Positions 22,817-32,383 of a DNA stretch of 64,000 nt are shown piece after piece. The DNA comes from Enterovibrio norvegicus FF-33 (lineage in GTDB: Bacteria; Pseudomonadota; Gammaproteobacteria; Enterobacterales; Vibrionaceae). The stretch lies in assembly GCF_000286835.2 (NCBI RefSeq), contig NZ_AJYD02000013.1, positions 530,308-594,307 of the forward strand. Direction: 5' to 3'. Below the pieces are notes generated by a model, which did not search any database, was not told the DNA's origin, and saw only the letters and a list, made by a program, of their open reading frames with translations. The position numbers and the translations under genes were made by a program. The number at the start of each line of letters is the position of its first letter. Positions within the stretch are counted from its first letter, which is position 1.

Positions 22817-24751
22817 ATGGCCCGACTCTTTGTTGCAGAAAAGCCCAGTCTTGGTCGCGCAATCGCTGCCGCTTTACCCAAGCCCCATAAAAATCACGAT
22901 GGTTATGTCCAGGCTGCCAATGGCGACGCGGTAACCTGGTGTATTGGTCATCTGCTTGAACAAGCAGAGCCTGACGCTTACGACGAAAAATACAAAGTAT
23001 GGCGTTTAGACGATCTTCCAATATTGCCTGAACCATGGATTCTGAAACCACGAAAATCTGCGGCTAAACAGCTTTCAGTGGTAAAAAAACTGCTCCGCCA
23101 ATTTGACGATATTATCCACGCGGGTGACCCTGATCGAGAGGGGCAGCTGTTGGTGGATGAAGTGTTTAGTTATGCCAAATTGGCGGACAAGAAAAAACAG
23201 CGCATACAACGTTTGCTGATAAACGACCTTAACGTATCTGCCGTGAAAAAAGCGTTATCAGCCATGCGCAGTAACCTCGATTTTGTCCCGCTTTCTGTCT
23301 CGGCGCTGGCTCGCTCTCGTGCCGATTGGCTGTATGGCATGAATATGTCTCGCGCATACACATTGCTGGGTAAGCAGGCAGGGTATCAGGGTGTGTTGTC
23401 GGTAGGGCGCGTACAAACCCCAGTGCTTGGTTTGGTCGTGCGTCGTGACAGAGAAATCGCGGCATTTATGCCGAAACCTTTTTACCAGCTTGATGCAGTC
23501 ATTCCTTATCAAGGCAGTGATATTTTGGCGCGTTGGCAGCCGAGCGAATCGTGCCAGCCATGGCAAGATGAAGAAGGTAGGGTACTCTCGCGTAAATTGG
23601 TGGAAAATGTCGCCCAGCGTATTGTTAATCAACCTGCTACGGTTGTCGTGTCTGAACGCAAAGGTACAAAGCAAGCCCCACCGCTGCCTTACAGCCTGTC
23701 TGCACTTCAAATTGATGCCGCCAAACGCTTCACCATGAGTGCGGTTGATGTATTAGCGTGTTGTCAGTCGTTGTACGAAAAACATAAAGTCATCACCTAT
23801 CCGCGTTCGGACAGTCGCTATTTACCGAAAGATCATTTGAAAGAAGCGTCTACCGTAACAGCAGCAATTGGCAACACGGTGTCTTCGCTCAGTGATGCGG
23901 TGAAAAACGCTAACTTGTCGTTGAAATCCAAAGCGTGGAACGACAGCAAAGTAGAAGCGCACCATGCGATTATTCCAACAGGGAAGAGCAGCAATGCGTT
24001 AAGTGGCAGAGAGCGTGATGTTTATGAGCTGATCGCCCGCCAATACCTGATGCAGTTTTACCCTGCGGCTGAATATGTAGAAGCAAAGCTCGATTTTGAT
24101 ATTGCGGGAGGCATCTTCATTGCCAAAGGCAAACAGTTGACTCTGCCCGGATGGCGGGCATTGTTAACGCGAGATAACGCAGCGCAAAAAGAAGATATAG
24201 AAAGTCAGGTGCCACCGTTAAACAAAGGCACTGTGCTGACGTGCGCACGAGGTGAAATTAAAGATTGTATGACTGAGCCACCAAGGCATTTTACTGAAGC
24301 GACGTTGTTGCAAGCGATGACTGGCATTGCACGATTTGTGAAAGAAGCGTCGTTAAAAAAAATACTGAGGGATACAGACGGATTAGGCACAGAAGCGACC
24401 CGCGCTGGCATTCTGGAATTGTTGTTTAAACGTCGTTTACTCTCGCGTGAAGGTAAGCAAATAAGAGCTACTGCATCGGCGTGTGGTCTTATTGATGCAT
24501 TACCAGAAAAAGCGGCTTACCCTGACATGACCGCGCATTGGGAGCGCCAGCTGCAAGATATGGCCGAAAAGAAGGGGGCCTATCAGCCGTTCATGTCGGC
24601 GTTGGAATCGGAATTGTTGGACTTAATGAATGCTGTAAGGAAAGGGCCAGTACCCGAGAGCCTGCGTTCGCTGCCGTCTCAGCCTAATCCATTCAAGAAG
24701 AAAAGAGGAAACGGCGGCGCTGGTCGTAAACGCTATAAAACGAAGGCCTGA
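22817..24751 (+). CDS. topB: DNA topoisomerase III TopB
   Basis: TopB is a type IA topoisomerase that decatenates DNA and resolves replication and recombination intermediates with RecQ. The 644-aa protein (653 in E. coli) opens with the Toprim motif 'FVAEKPSLGRAIAAALPKP'. The acidic metal site is 'HAGDPDREGQLLVDE', and the catalytic tyrosine Y328 is in 'VITYPRSDSRYLPKD'. A basic tail (KKKRGNGGAGRKRYKTKA) should help DNA contact. It ends 19 bp inside the converging GGDEF gene, so the two genes overlap tail to tail. Confidence 0.97.
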   Translation: MARLFVAEKPSLGRAIAAALPKPHKNHDGYVQAANGDAVTWCIGHLLEQAEPDAYDEKYKVWRLDDLPILPEPWILKPRKSAAKQLSVVKKLLRQFDDIIHAGDPDREGQLLVDEVFSYAKLADKKKQRIQRLLINDLNVSAVKKALSAMRSNLDFVPLSVSALARSRADWLYGMNMSRAYTLLGKQAGYQGVLSVGRVQTPVLGLVVRRDREIAAFMPKPFYQLDAVIPYQGSDILARWQPSESCQPWQDEEGRVLSRKLVENVAQRIVNQPATVVVSERKGTKQAPPLPYSLSALQIDAAKRFTMSAVDVLACCQSLYEKHKVITYPRSDSRYLPKDHLKEASTVTAAIGNTVSSLSDAVKNANLSLKSKAWNDSKVEAHHAIIPTGKSSNALSGRERDVYELIARQYLMQFYPAAEYVEAKLDFDIAGGIFIAKGKQLTLPGWRALLTRDNAAQKEDIESQVPPLNKGTVLTCARGEIKDCMTEPPRHFTEATLLQAMTGIARFVKEASLKKILRDTDGLGTEATRAGILELLFKRRLLSREGKQIRATASACGLIDALPEKAAYPDMTAHWERQLQDMAEKKGAYQPFMSALESELLDLMNAVRKGPVPESLRSLPSQPNPFKKKRGNGGAGRKRYKTKA

Positions 24752-26328
24752 TTTTTCCCGCTGCTTTTCGCTTCATAAAGCGCAACATCGGCATCAATAA
24801 ACAATTGCTGCTGGCTGTTAGGTTTGTCTGGAATGCAGGTTTTCCCGCCGATGCTGACAGTCACATAAGGGCAAATAGGTGAATCATCATGTGGGATCTG
24901 TAGCGCTGTGATCGCGTCCAATGCGCGGTCAGCTACGGATTTTGCATTTTCCCTGTTGCTGCCTGGCAGCAAAAAGACAAATTCTTCCCCCCCAAATCGC
25001 GCAAGGATTGCGCCAGCTCTTCGTTCGACTTGGCTTAGCGTCTTAGCCACTTGAGCGAGGCATTTGTCACCTAAGGCGTGACCATATAAATCGTTGTACT
25101 GTTTGAAGTGGTCAATATCGACGATCAAAATAGAAAGCGGTGTTTGATAACGCATGGCTCTACGCCACTCTTCTTCCATTTTCTCATCAAGCATACGTCG
25201 ATTAGGAACCTTGGTCAGGCTGTCTTCGCGCGAAATTTGGTTTAGGCGCTTATTCACTTCTTCTAGCTGGGCAGTGCGATCGGCTACCCGCTGTTCAAGT
25301 GATAGGTTAAGCAGCTTCAACTCGTCTTGGGAGCGACGCTGAATAAGGTGTTGTGACATGGTCACACCCAATAGTTTCAGCAACTCGCTATGGTAACTCT
25401 TGAGAGGCGTATGTGTGATCAGGTTATCGCAGGCTATCCAGCCGATTGGCTCGTCACCATCCCAAAGCGAAATCGTCGCGTTCCATCCTTTACCCACTTC
25501 GACGTTGTCATGAAACAGGGCTGTACCTTCGTTGATGTTGATGTGCTGTTTCTTATCAAGTGTCGTCTTCGCGTGATAGTGCTCATACATGGCAGTGCAA
25601 TACCATTGCTCATTGGTGACAGTGCCATTGATGTCGGTACCGTAGGTACCGCGCATTAGTCCGGTGTGGCTATTAAGAAGAAATATCGCCATTCGGTCGA
25701 AATCGAGCGCATGAATGCATTCGTAGACTGCCGTGTGAAGCATATTGTCGAGAGAGTGCGAGTGCCAAAGACGTAGAGAGATCTTGTGCAGAATATGTAG
25801 CTGCTCGAGTAGCCCTTTTTGAGAACAGACTTCTTGAACTCGCTTTTCTTCGGTCTTTTGATGATGAGATCTTTCTAACAAAAATGCATGGTGTTGAAGG
25901 TGGCTATCTAATGCACCGGAAATTAAGAGAGACAGCATCTCAAGGGCATGACGGTCGACATGGTATTTATGCGGTGTCTTTAATAGCAGATAGCCATAAC
26001 TGCTTCCTCTGATTTTAAGAGGGATCAGTTGATTGAACACATCGTTATAAAGGTGATCGCTTTCTGCTGTTAATAGACTAGTTAACAATAAATCGTCATG
26101 TTCACTGATGGGTATCATGGGCGAGAACAGCTGAAAGTGTCGTGGCTTAATGTCAGCCAACTGCTGCCAACCAGCATGATTTTCGTCGTTGATGAGTAAT
26201 TGGCTGCGCGCATCCGTGAATTGCTTCGTAAATGCGAGACCAAGAGCCAGACAGAAATCGTTAAGATCCTTCTGTGGACAAATAGCTTCTCCTACCTTGA
26301 GGCAGAATGCGTAATCCAGAGCAATCAT
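24733..26328 (-). CDS. GAF-like sensor diguanylate cyclase (GGDEF)
   Basis: The 531-aa cytoplasmic protein has a GGDEF domain at residues about 370-531, with the active-site motif as GGEEF ('LARFGGEEFVFLLPG', about residue 444). It is therefore likely to make cyclic di-GMP. The inhibitory RxxD I-site five residues upstream is absent (RAGA there), so product inhibition at that site is not expected. Residues about 1-330 look like two GAF-type modules with no membrane segment; a coiled coil ('LSLEQRVADRTAQLEEVNKR') links them to the cyclase. A GGGAG ribosome site supports the start. It overlaps the topB 3' end. The signal is unknown. Confidence 0.88.
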   Translation of the reverse strand: MIALDYAFCLKVGEAICPQKDLNDFCLALGLAFTKQFTDARSQLLINDENHAGWQQLADIKPRHFQLFSPMIPISEHDDLLLTSLLTAESDHLYNDVFNQLIPLKIRGSSYGYLLLKTPHKYHVDRHALEMLSLLISGALDSHLQHHAFLLERSHHQKTEEKRVQEVCSQKGLLEQLHILHKISLRLWHSHSLDNMLHTAVYECIHALDFDRMAIFLLNSHTGLMRGTYGTDINGTVTNEQWYCTAMYEHYHAKTTLDKKQHININEGTALFHDNVEVGKGWNATISLWDGDEPIGWIACDNLITHTPLKSYHSELLKLLGVTMSQHLIQRRSQDELKLLNLSLEQRVADRTAQLEEVNKRLNQISREDSLTKVPNRRMLDEKMEEEWRRAMRYQTPLSILIVDIDHFKQYNDLYGHALGDKCLAQVAKTLSQVERRAGAILARFGGEEFVFLLPGSNRENAKSVADRALDAITALQIPHDDSPICPYVTVSIGGKTCIPDKPNSQQQLFIDADVALYEAKSSGKNQAFVL

Positions 26329-26539
26329 GCCCTATGACTCCCTTAGTGACTGACGAAAAGTGTGATTTTGCTTCTAATATTTTTCAGCAAGTATGACAGC
26401 AATTAGTATCATAATTTGCGGATTGTCCATCATCTTCGACTGACGTCACAGCTGAGATTTGTAGGTTGTGATGTAAGTAAATGTTTTTGATATCAGCTAG
26501 TAGCCACTTGAATTTTAAATGAAAAATATGTGGCTGACG

Positions 26540-27298
26540 TCACGATGTGTACGCGAAAATACAACCCACTAAAGTCATTAGAAACAAGAACCATTTTAAG
26601 GTGCTGGCATTGGCTTTGATGGCAAATTTCACTGCCAACCATGCCCCTGCCATGGAGCCAATAGCGAGCAGTACACCGGGTAGCCATAAGATGAGATCTT
26701 GCCAGATAAAGATGATGAGAGAGACAGAAGTGAAAGCGAGAGTACAGACGAGCTTGAGTGCATTGCCGCGCACGAGATCATAGCGCAAGGTTCCACATAG
26801 TGCTGCCAGCAACACGAAACCGACGCCTGCTTGCACAAAGCCGCCGTAAAATCCGGCGATGCCCAGCCCAACCCATGAGGCTGGGGTGTCTTTCATCATC
26901 CGAAAGGGTTCGTTAGCATCGGGGCTGACCATGCTGGGCTTCACAAGCATGATGAAGGCCATAAGTAGCATGGTCCCGAGTAGTATTGGCTTAATAATGC
27001 TTGAAGGCAGCCACGCTGCTGCTGAGGCTCCTGCAATACCCCCTATCAACGTGGGAATGAGTATTGGGATAAGATCGGTTTGCTCAAGTCGTTTGTGGTG
27101 ACGAAAACCCGCTACGCCTGCAACACTTTGCATCAGGACACCTACACGGTTGGTTGCATTTGCGATTTCAGCGGGCATGCCTAAGACAATCAGTGCTGGA
27201 ATGGTCAGGTTCGAACCGCCGCCCGCCAGTGTGTTAATAATCCCGGCGATAAACCCGAGAACGACCAGCAGTACGCCAAATTCAATCGAGACTTCCAT
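26540..27298 (-). CDS. Sulfite exporter TauE/SafE (TSUP) family permease
   Basis: The 252-aa protein has seven to eight hydrophobic segments and the TSUP hallmarks near the start, 'GFIAGIINTLAGGGSNLTIP' and 'PAEIANATNRVGVL'. Near the middle it has 'GFYGGFVQAGVGF'. The family exports sulfite, sulfoacetate, taurine-related anions or other organosulfur compounds; the substrate cannot be read from sequence. It stands alone between the GGDEF gene and tRNA-Pro with its own promoter region. It is the inner-membrane protein of this block. Confidence 0.85.
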   Translation of the reverse strand: MEVSIEFGVLLVVLGFIAGIINTLAGGGSNLTIPALIVLGMPAEIANATNRVGVLMQSVAGVAGFRHHKRLEQTDLIPILIPTLIGGIAGASAAAWLPSSIIKPILLGTMLLMAFIMLVKPSMVSPDANEPFRMMKDTPASWVGLGIAGFYGGFVQAGVGFVLLAALCGTLRYDLVRGNALKLVCTLAFTSVSLIIFIWQDLILWLPGVLLAIGSMAGAWLAVKFAIKANASTLKWFLFLMTLVGCIFAYTS

Positions 27299-27387
27299 AT
27301 CTTCAATCCAAAGTAATAACTTTAAGGGAAACGCTTTAGCAACCGCATTTTGATACTAACCGATGCATGGCTGAGTTTCTAAAACGG

Positions 27388-27425
27388 AAAAAGCCCGCAG
27401 CGAAATGCTGCGGGCTTTTTAAAAA
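27388..27425 (-). terminator. Terminator after tRNA-Pro
   Basis: AAAAAGCCCGCAGC and GCTGCGGGCTTTTT form a long stem around ATTTC on the minus strand, directly after the tRNA 3' end. It may also work in the plus direction. Confidence 0.88.
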
Positions 27426-27428
27426 TAA

Positions 27429-27505
27429 TGGTCGGTCTGAGAGGATTTGAACCTCCGACCCCTGACACCCCATGACAGTGCGCTACCAAGCTGCGCTACA
27501 GACCG
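27429..27505 (-). tRNA. tRNA-Pro (anticodon GGG)
   Basis: The 77-nt minus-strand sequence folds as a tRNA. The acceptor stem is CGGTCTG/CAGACCG and the D arm GCGCAGCTTGGTAGCGC. The anticodon loop ATGGGGT has anticodon GGG, the T arm GGAGGTTCGAATCCTCT is present, and CCA is encoded. It closely matches E. coli tRNA-Pro(GGG), including the imperfect anticodon stem. It reads CCC and CCU. It is a single gene followed by a terminator. Confidence 0.97.
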
Positions 27506-27590
27506 ACTCCACGAAAGTCATGTTACGAACACATGATTTGAGTGTCAATCGACTTTCTTCATTTAGTTGGCGTATTTCAATCATTTGGAC

Positions 27591-27620
27591 AAAAAAACAA
27601 GGCAGCCACTTAGGCTGCCT
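27591..27620 (-). terminator. yejM terminator
   Basis: AGGCAGCC and GGCTGCCT form the stem (loop TAAGT) on the minus strand, followed by TGTTTTTTT. Confidence 0.85.
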
Positions 27621-27637
27621 ATGCATCAGTTTTTGCA

Positions 27638-29512
27638 TTAGCTTTCGTCTGGATGATAAAACCGCTTGAGTTCGTGCATCACCTGCATGAGTACAGATAG
27701 CTGAGGTTTACCTTCAGGTTGTAACTTGTAATTACTGTCATAGATGCGGTAATTACCAAATTTGTCTACCACGGTTGTCTTGTCTGGCTGAACCACGACA
27801 ATGTCGCGGCTATCACCTGCAATCACCCATCGACGTGGCTTATCAGCAAGCTCGAACAGATTGCGACCGCTGGTATAAAGCTCCGCAGGGCTGTCTACAG
27901 CCAGCATGGACTCCATTAGCGTCGGTACGATGTCCAAGTGTGAACTGTAGGCGTCGACTTCTCGTGGGCTTTGATTTGGCCAATGAACGACCAAAGGCAC
28001 TTGCAACTGGTATTGGCTGTAGTTGGTATTGGCGCCCCAACTGTTTGAACCGGTTTCATTGAATTCTGTGCCATGGTTTGCGGTAACCATCACCACGGTG
28101 TTATCAAGCTGACCATTCTGTTCAAGTGTGTCAAAAAGTTCGCCCAACAAGCCATCAACGTAATATGCCGCATTGTTGTAGCTGTTTTTCAGTACGAGTG
28201 CGGTGTGATCGCCAACGTTGGCAAGCTCATTGTCTAGAGAAGGTTGGAATGGGCGGTCATAGTCGCCACCTTGTTCATACTCGGTGACGCTTTTTAGCTC
28301 AAGATAGGCAAACCAAGGTTTTTTGCTATCGCCTTGTTTGATCCACTTGTCCAAATTGTCGGCGGCCATATGGTCAGCAACCCAAGCCTCGTTTGAGTTA
28401 ACTTTCGTCGTGTTTTCTAGGTGTTTGCCGAAAATACTCTGGTAGTAAATTGGGTTTTCAAAGCTGTCGGCACTAAATAAGCCAAAGCGATAGCCTTTTT
28501 TATCGAGTGTGTCGATAAGTACAGGGCTTAGGCCTTCAGTGCGAGCACTTTGTGCATAGCTGCCAGGCAGACCATAAAACAATCCGAAGATACCCGCCAT
28601 TGCATCATTGCTGGAGCTGTAATGATGGGAAAACGTCATGTTATCTTTGCCGAACTGGCTGAGGTTTGGCATGACGACTGGGTCGAGCATATCGGCACGA
28701 AGACCATCAACCATTACAATCAGTAGATTCTGTTTGTAGCTTGATGCATCTGCGGCGAATGAGATTTTTTCCAGCGGATAGCGAATGACTTCGCTTTCTT
28801 GGTTGCCGAGTTCGTCACGACGACGTTGATATTCCTGACGATCAAGCAAGCCATATTTTTCCATGAAGGTTTTGGCCGTCATAGGATAAGAAATGGGGAA
28901 ATTAGAGCGCTGTGCGGTCACCGGGCTATACAAGAATGCATCTGCCCAGATGTGAATGAGGTGACTTCCAAGAAAGCAGACGGCGAACACAGCGGCAATT
29001 GGCACGCCAACACGCTTGCGAGAAAGCTTACGGAGTTTGCGCCAAACCCATTCAGACATGGCTATTTCAAGAAGGAAAATAGCAGGCACGACAACAAATA
29101 AATATTGCCAGTGGGCGTTCATGTCAGTTTTTTCGCCGCTTAATAGCAGCTCCCACACCAATGGATTGAGGTGGAGGTGTAAAGTTTCGAAGGCGTAAAT
29201 ATCCAACAGCAGTATTGTCATGCCTGCTGTGGCAACGAGAACGGCAAACAGCCTCATGAGTCGTTGAGACGGAATGAGGAAGCTTGCCGGGAAAATCACC
29301 AGAATGTAGACAGCGAAAACAATAAAACCGAAGTGACCAACCCAAGTCAGCAACTGATAAGTTTGTCCGATCAATGTCTCGGGCCAACCGGATTGCGCTA
29401 TGTAGCGCGTCCCCAGCAACATGGCTGCGATAATATTGAAAAAGCTAAACCAGTGTCCCCAGCTTATCAGCTGTGACACCTTGTCCCTGTATGTATTTCC
29501 GCTGTCTACCAT
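27638..29512 (-). CDS. yejM: Inner-membrane LPS regulator YejM (PbgA/LapC), sulfatase fold
   Basis: YejM (PbgA/LapC) senses lipopolysaccharide at the periplasmic face of the inner membrane and protects LpxC from LapB/FtsH turnover, matching LPS synthesis to demand. The 624-aa product has five membrane segments (residues 1-190; 'KVSQLISWGHWFSFFNII') and a periplasmic arylsulfatase-like domain ('LLIVMVDGLRADMLDP', 'VMVTANHGTEFNETGSN'). It ends 'PQLSVLMQVMHELKRF', as in E. coli. The start is the ATG at 29512, because the first codon of the longer frame is TTG. It follows yejL in an operon. The family is regarded as catalytically inactive, although sulfatase-like residues persist here. Confidence 0.95.
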   Translation of the reverse strand: MVDSGNTYRDKVSQLISWGHWFSFFNIIAAMLLGTRYIAQSGWPETLIGQTYQLLTWVGHFGFIVFAVYILVIFPASFLIPSQRLMRLFAVLVATAGMTILLLDIYAFETLHLHLNPLVWELLLSGEKTDMNAHWQYLFVVVPAIFLLEIAMSEWVWRKLRKLSRKRVGVPIAAVFAVCFLGSHLIHIWADAFLYSPVTAQRSNFPISYPMTAKTFMEKYGLLDRQEYQRRRDELGNQESEVIRYPLEKISFAADASSYKQNLLIVMVDGLRADMLDPVVMPNLSQFGKDNMTFSHHYSSSNDAMAGIFGLFYGLPGSYAQSARTEGLSPVLIDTLDKKGYRFGLFSADSFENPIYYQSIFGKHLENTTKVNSNEAWVADHMAADNLDKWIKQGDSKKPWFAYLELKSVTEYEQGGDYDRPFQPSLDNELANVGDHTALVLKNSYNNAAYYVDGLLGELFDTLEQNGQLDNTVVMVTANHGTEFNETGSNSWGANTNYSQYQLQVPLVVHWPNQSPREVDAYSSHLDIVPTLMESMLAVDSPAELYTSGRNLFELADKPRRWVIAGDSRDIVVVQPDKTTVVDKFGNYRIYDSNYKLQPEGKPQLSVLMQVMHELKRFYHPDES

Positions 29513-29568
29513 AAAGGCCAATTATTCTCTTTGTTTTACTGTGCGCGTAAATTTCCGACGCGGTCTTA

Positions 29569-29787
29569 TTACTCTGTATCGATTGAAGACAGCAGAGCTT
29601 GAGCAAATTTTTCCGCAATCACTTTTCGCTGCGCAGCTGGCAGGTTGTTATTCATCAGATTAGTAGCAATGTTGCCCACCACCATCAGTGAAAGGTCAGT
29701 CGAAGCTTTGTGCTTTTCAAGAACATTGACCACATCGTTGAGGATCTGTTCAACGTTTTTATCTTGATATTTAGAAGTAACAGGCAT
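29569..29787 (-). CDS. yejL: UPF0352/DUF1414 protein YejL
   Basis: This small (72 aa) helical protein matches the YejL family: '[20 protein letters not shown]' at the start, '[19 protein letters not shown]' in the middle and '[17 protein letters not shown]' near the end. It has no signal or membrane segment. Function is unknown. It sits 56 bp upstream of yejM in the same direction and is divergent from yejK, the same triad as in enteric bacteria. An AAGAG ribosome site precedes the start. Confidence 0.93.
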   Translation of the reverse strand: MPVTSKYQDKNVEQILNDVVNVLEKHKASTDLSLMVVGNIATNLMNNNLPAAQRKVIAEKFAQALLSSIDTE

Positions 29788-29863
29788 AGAAACTCTTGTC
29801 TTGTGTCAGCAGAAGCCGCGTATAATACCTCACACTCTAGTCTGACGAAAAATGTTTTCAATT

Positions 29864-30877
29864 ATGAGCCTCACGCTTTCAAACGTTATTCTTCATCAAC
29901 TTAAAAAAGATAGTGAAGATTCATTGGTCGTGCACCTGAGAGATCAGATGCTAACTCATTCACCTTCAACGGAAAATTTGATCAGCGAAGTCCATCGTGT
30001 GTACAACGCCAAAGCGGCAAAAGGTTTTGGCCAGTTTGCCGAAGAAAGCGATGTTGCCAGTTGGTTGAAAGCATGCCGTAAGCAAGAACTCGATTTTCTA
30101 TCATTTTCATCTCAATCGGCAGAGCGATTAAAAACGGAGTTATCCAAATATCCTTTTGCTGATGAAGGGGTGTTAGTGATCGCGGAATACCGTTCACTTG
30201 CAACGGAATATCTGTTCATTGGTTTGTTAGAATCGAAAGCCAGCATGAAAGTCACGGATGATCTGGAGATCAGCTCGACCGACTACCTTGATGTGGCCAA
30301 AATGGACATTGCTGCGCGTATTGATTTATCAACATGGGAAACCGATGCGCAATCAAACCGCTATTTGACCTTCATCAAAGGGCGTGTCGGCCGCAAAGTG
30401 GCAGATTTCTTCCTCGATTTCATGCAAGCCGAAGTTGGCATGGATACGAAGCAGCAAAACCTTGTTCTGATGCAGGCCGTCGAGGATTACTGTGCGGATT
30501 CGCGCTTGGAGAAAGAAGAAAAGCAAGAATATCGTAAACAAGTTTATGACTACTGCAACGGTCAGCTTCAGGCTGGTGACGAAGTGATCGTCAAAGAGCT
30601 TGCGAGTGAGTTGCCAAAAAATGATCAGGGTGTTGATTTCTATCAGTTCGCCTCTGAGCAAGGTTATGAACTGGAAGAGAGTTTCCCTGCCGACAGAACA
30701 TCCATGCGAAAGCTGACTAAATTTGTGGGCGGCGGCGGTGGTTTGTCGATTAATTTTGACAGCATGTTGCTTGGAGAGCGTGTTTTTTACGATCAAGCGA
30801 CTGATACGCTGACCATCAAAGGCACCCCGCCAAATCTGCGAGACCAATTAACACGCCGCTTAAACGTCGAAGAGTAA
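29864..30877 (+). CDS. yejK: Nucleoid-associated protein YejK (NdpA)
   Basis: YejK/NdpA is an abundant DNA-associated protein of the NA37 family, reported to bind topoisomerase IV and gyrase. The 337-aa product matches E. coli (335 aa), with 'KYPFADEGVLVIAEYRSLAT', 'RYLTFIKGRVGRKVADFFLD' and 'GYELEESFPADRTSMRKLTK'. It ends 'LTIKGTPPNLRDQLTRRLN'. The start at 29864 (MSLTLSNVILHQL) corresponds to the E. coli start; the ATG four codons upstream is possible. It is divergent from yejL across a short promoter region. Confidence 0.95.
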   Translation: MSLTLSNVILHQLKKDSEDSLVVHLRDQMLTHSPSTENLISEVHRVYNAKAAKGFGQFAEESDVASWLKACRKQELDFLSFSSQSAERLKTELSKYPFADEGVLVIAEYRSLATEYLFIGLLESKASMKVTDDLEISSTDYLDVAKMDIAARIDLSTWETDAQSNRYLTFIKGRVGRKVADFFLDFMQAEVGMDTKQQNLVLMQAVEDYCADSRLEKEEKQEYRKQVYDYCNGQLQAGDEVIVKELASELPKNDQGVDFYQFASEQGYELEESFPADRTSMRKLTKFVGGGGGLSINFDSMLLGERVFYDQATDTLTIKGTPPNLRDQLTRRLNVEE

Positions 30878-31090
30878 CACTTGTGTGCATACGCCTTGTT
30901 TGTCATGTCCTTTGCGAACAATGCGTATGCGCAATCATACAAGTTTTCCCCAATGTGTTTGCAAAATAAGACAAATTACCTAATTTTAAGTAAGTGTTGT
31001 AAAACTATTACTTTGTCTCGCAGACCGTGCGTGATAAATGTGTAGGCATCTGAACTCATTAGGGTTGAATTCAAAAAACAAGGACCGCCA

Positions 31091-32374
31091 GTGACACCGC
31101 TTCCTCTATTGTCTCAATTAAACCAAAAGCTCACCTTAAACGCGCGCCGACGCACGCTGACGCATTGGTTGTCCCTGTTGCTGTGGGGAGGGTTTATTGT
31201 GTCTTTTTGCTATGCACTATTTGCGTATACAGATATGAAGCATACGAAAGATCACACGACGCACATCGTTAAATTGAACAATGCCGCACAACAGTTGCGC
31301 CAAACGGTGTCGGCTTCCATGTTGAACCAAGACAAAGAGCGTAAGAACCTTGAGCAAGAGGTTCAGCACTTTCGATATCTGTTACTGCGTACCAAATCGC
31401 ACACTATCGAAGACAATTGGGATGATATTCAGCAAACGTTGTTAGATGCGGATGCGTTTGTTGAAGATGTCGATAATCTACTTGCATCAATTTACGCCGT
31501 ATCGAGAGTCACTGAGCAGCTTAAGCATCTCTTGGATTCTCGCTCTTCTCCAGAGCTTACGGCACTGTATCAATCCGTCAGTAGTTATCTTTTATTCGAG
31601 CTACATGGTTTTAATCATGGCACCGAGACTGATCGTGTTGAGCGCTTTAACCGCTATATCTCCGAGATTGAAGGTGAACTGACAAGATTGGAATCCAACG
31701 TTGAACACGTGCAACTTTATACCTTGTATACGAGTTTGGAGCGTATTAATCGACAGTTTGAAAGTGTCGATGCCGTGATCAATCATAAATTTGTTCGTTC
31801 AATGACTCAGCAACAAACCTATTGGACAACACAAGTATTGGCGCTGCTTGATAACACGATTTCAGCACTGTTTGTGGCTTTTACTCTGTTGATTGCTCAG
31901 GTAATACTGAGGTATAGCGTTGTTAGTACTCAGACAGATAATCTGCAAACTAACAGCATGAAAAAAGAAGTGAGTGAGGCCAATGCGGTTAGGCCATTCC
32001 AATCTGCCGATCTTTCCGAACCACTTTTTGATGGCACCATTTTGCAAGAGCAACTAGAAGATGACATGTCAGCTGTTGAATCTGTATTAACCATGTTCGT
32101 TGCGGAACACCAAGGTGACGGTCACGCTCTCGAAAAACACGTAGAAATGGGTGAAATTGCTCGAGCCCGTTCGTTAATGCATAACTTAAAGGGGGTTTCC
32201 GGCAATATCGGAGCGACTGCGTTACAAGCGTATTGCACGAGCGCTGAAGCGACGCTCAGACAAGGAATGCCAATCGACCTTGCCTCTGTCAAACAATTTC
32301 AAAAGTTGTTGAGCCTCACCATCCAAGCTGTTTTGAAAGATATGGAACAGTCTCATAAAACCACCGTGTCTTGA
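31091..32374 (+). CDS. Membrane-anchored protein with periplasmic helical sensor and C-terminal Hpt domain
   Basis: The 427-aa product (GTG start, ribosome site AAGGA) has one TM segment near residues 24-46 and a second near 257-277. Between them are about 210 helical periplasmic residues resembling the four-helix sensors of TorS or chemoreceptors. After TM2 there is no HAMP or kinase. A linker leads to an Hpt domain (residues about 315-425) whose phosphate-accepting histidine is about residue 364 in 'RSLMHNLKGVSGNIGAT'. It should take phosphate from the receiver of the hybrid kinase encoded 9 bp downstream, which lacks its own Hpt. The two genes form an operon. The signal and downstream response regulator are unknown. 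Confidence 0.8.
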   Translation: MTPLPLLSQLNQKLTLNARRRTLTHWLSLLLWGGFIVSFCYALFAYTDMKHTKDHTTHIVKLNNAAQQLRQTVSASMLNQDKERKNLEQEVQHFRYLLLRTKSHTIEDNWDDIQQTLLDADAFVEDVDNLLASIYAVSRVTEQLKHLLDSRSSPELTALYQSVSSYLLFELHGFNHGTETDRVERFNRYISEIEGELTRLESNVEHVQLYTLYTSLERINRQFESVDAVINHKFVRSMTQQQTYWTTQVLALLDNTISALFVAFTLLIAQVILRYSVVSTQTDNLQTNSMKKEVSEANAVRPFQSADLSEPLFDGTILQEQLEDDMSAVESVLTMFVAEHQGDGHALEKHVEMGEIARARSLMHNLKGVSGNIGATALQAYCTSAEATLRQGMPIDLASVKQFQKLLSLTIQAVLKDMEQSHKTTVS

Positions 32375-32383
32375 GGGCTGAAC

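Noticed and set aside
27429-27505. tRNA-Pro as an integration site for an island
   Set aside because: No integrase, no repeat of the tRNA end and no compositional break; flanking genes are core.
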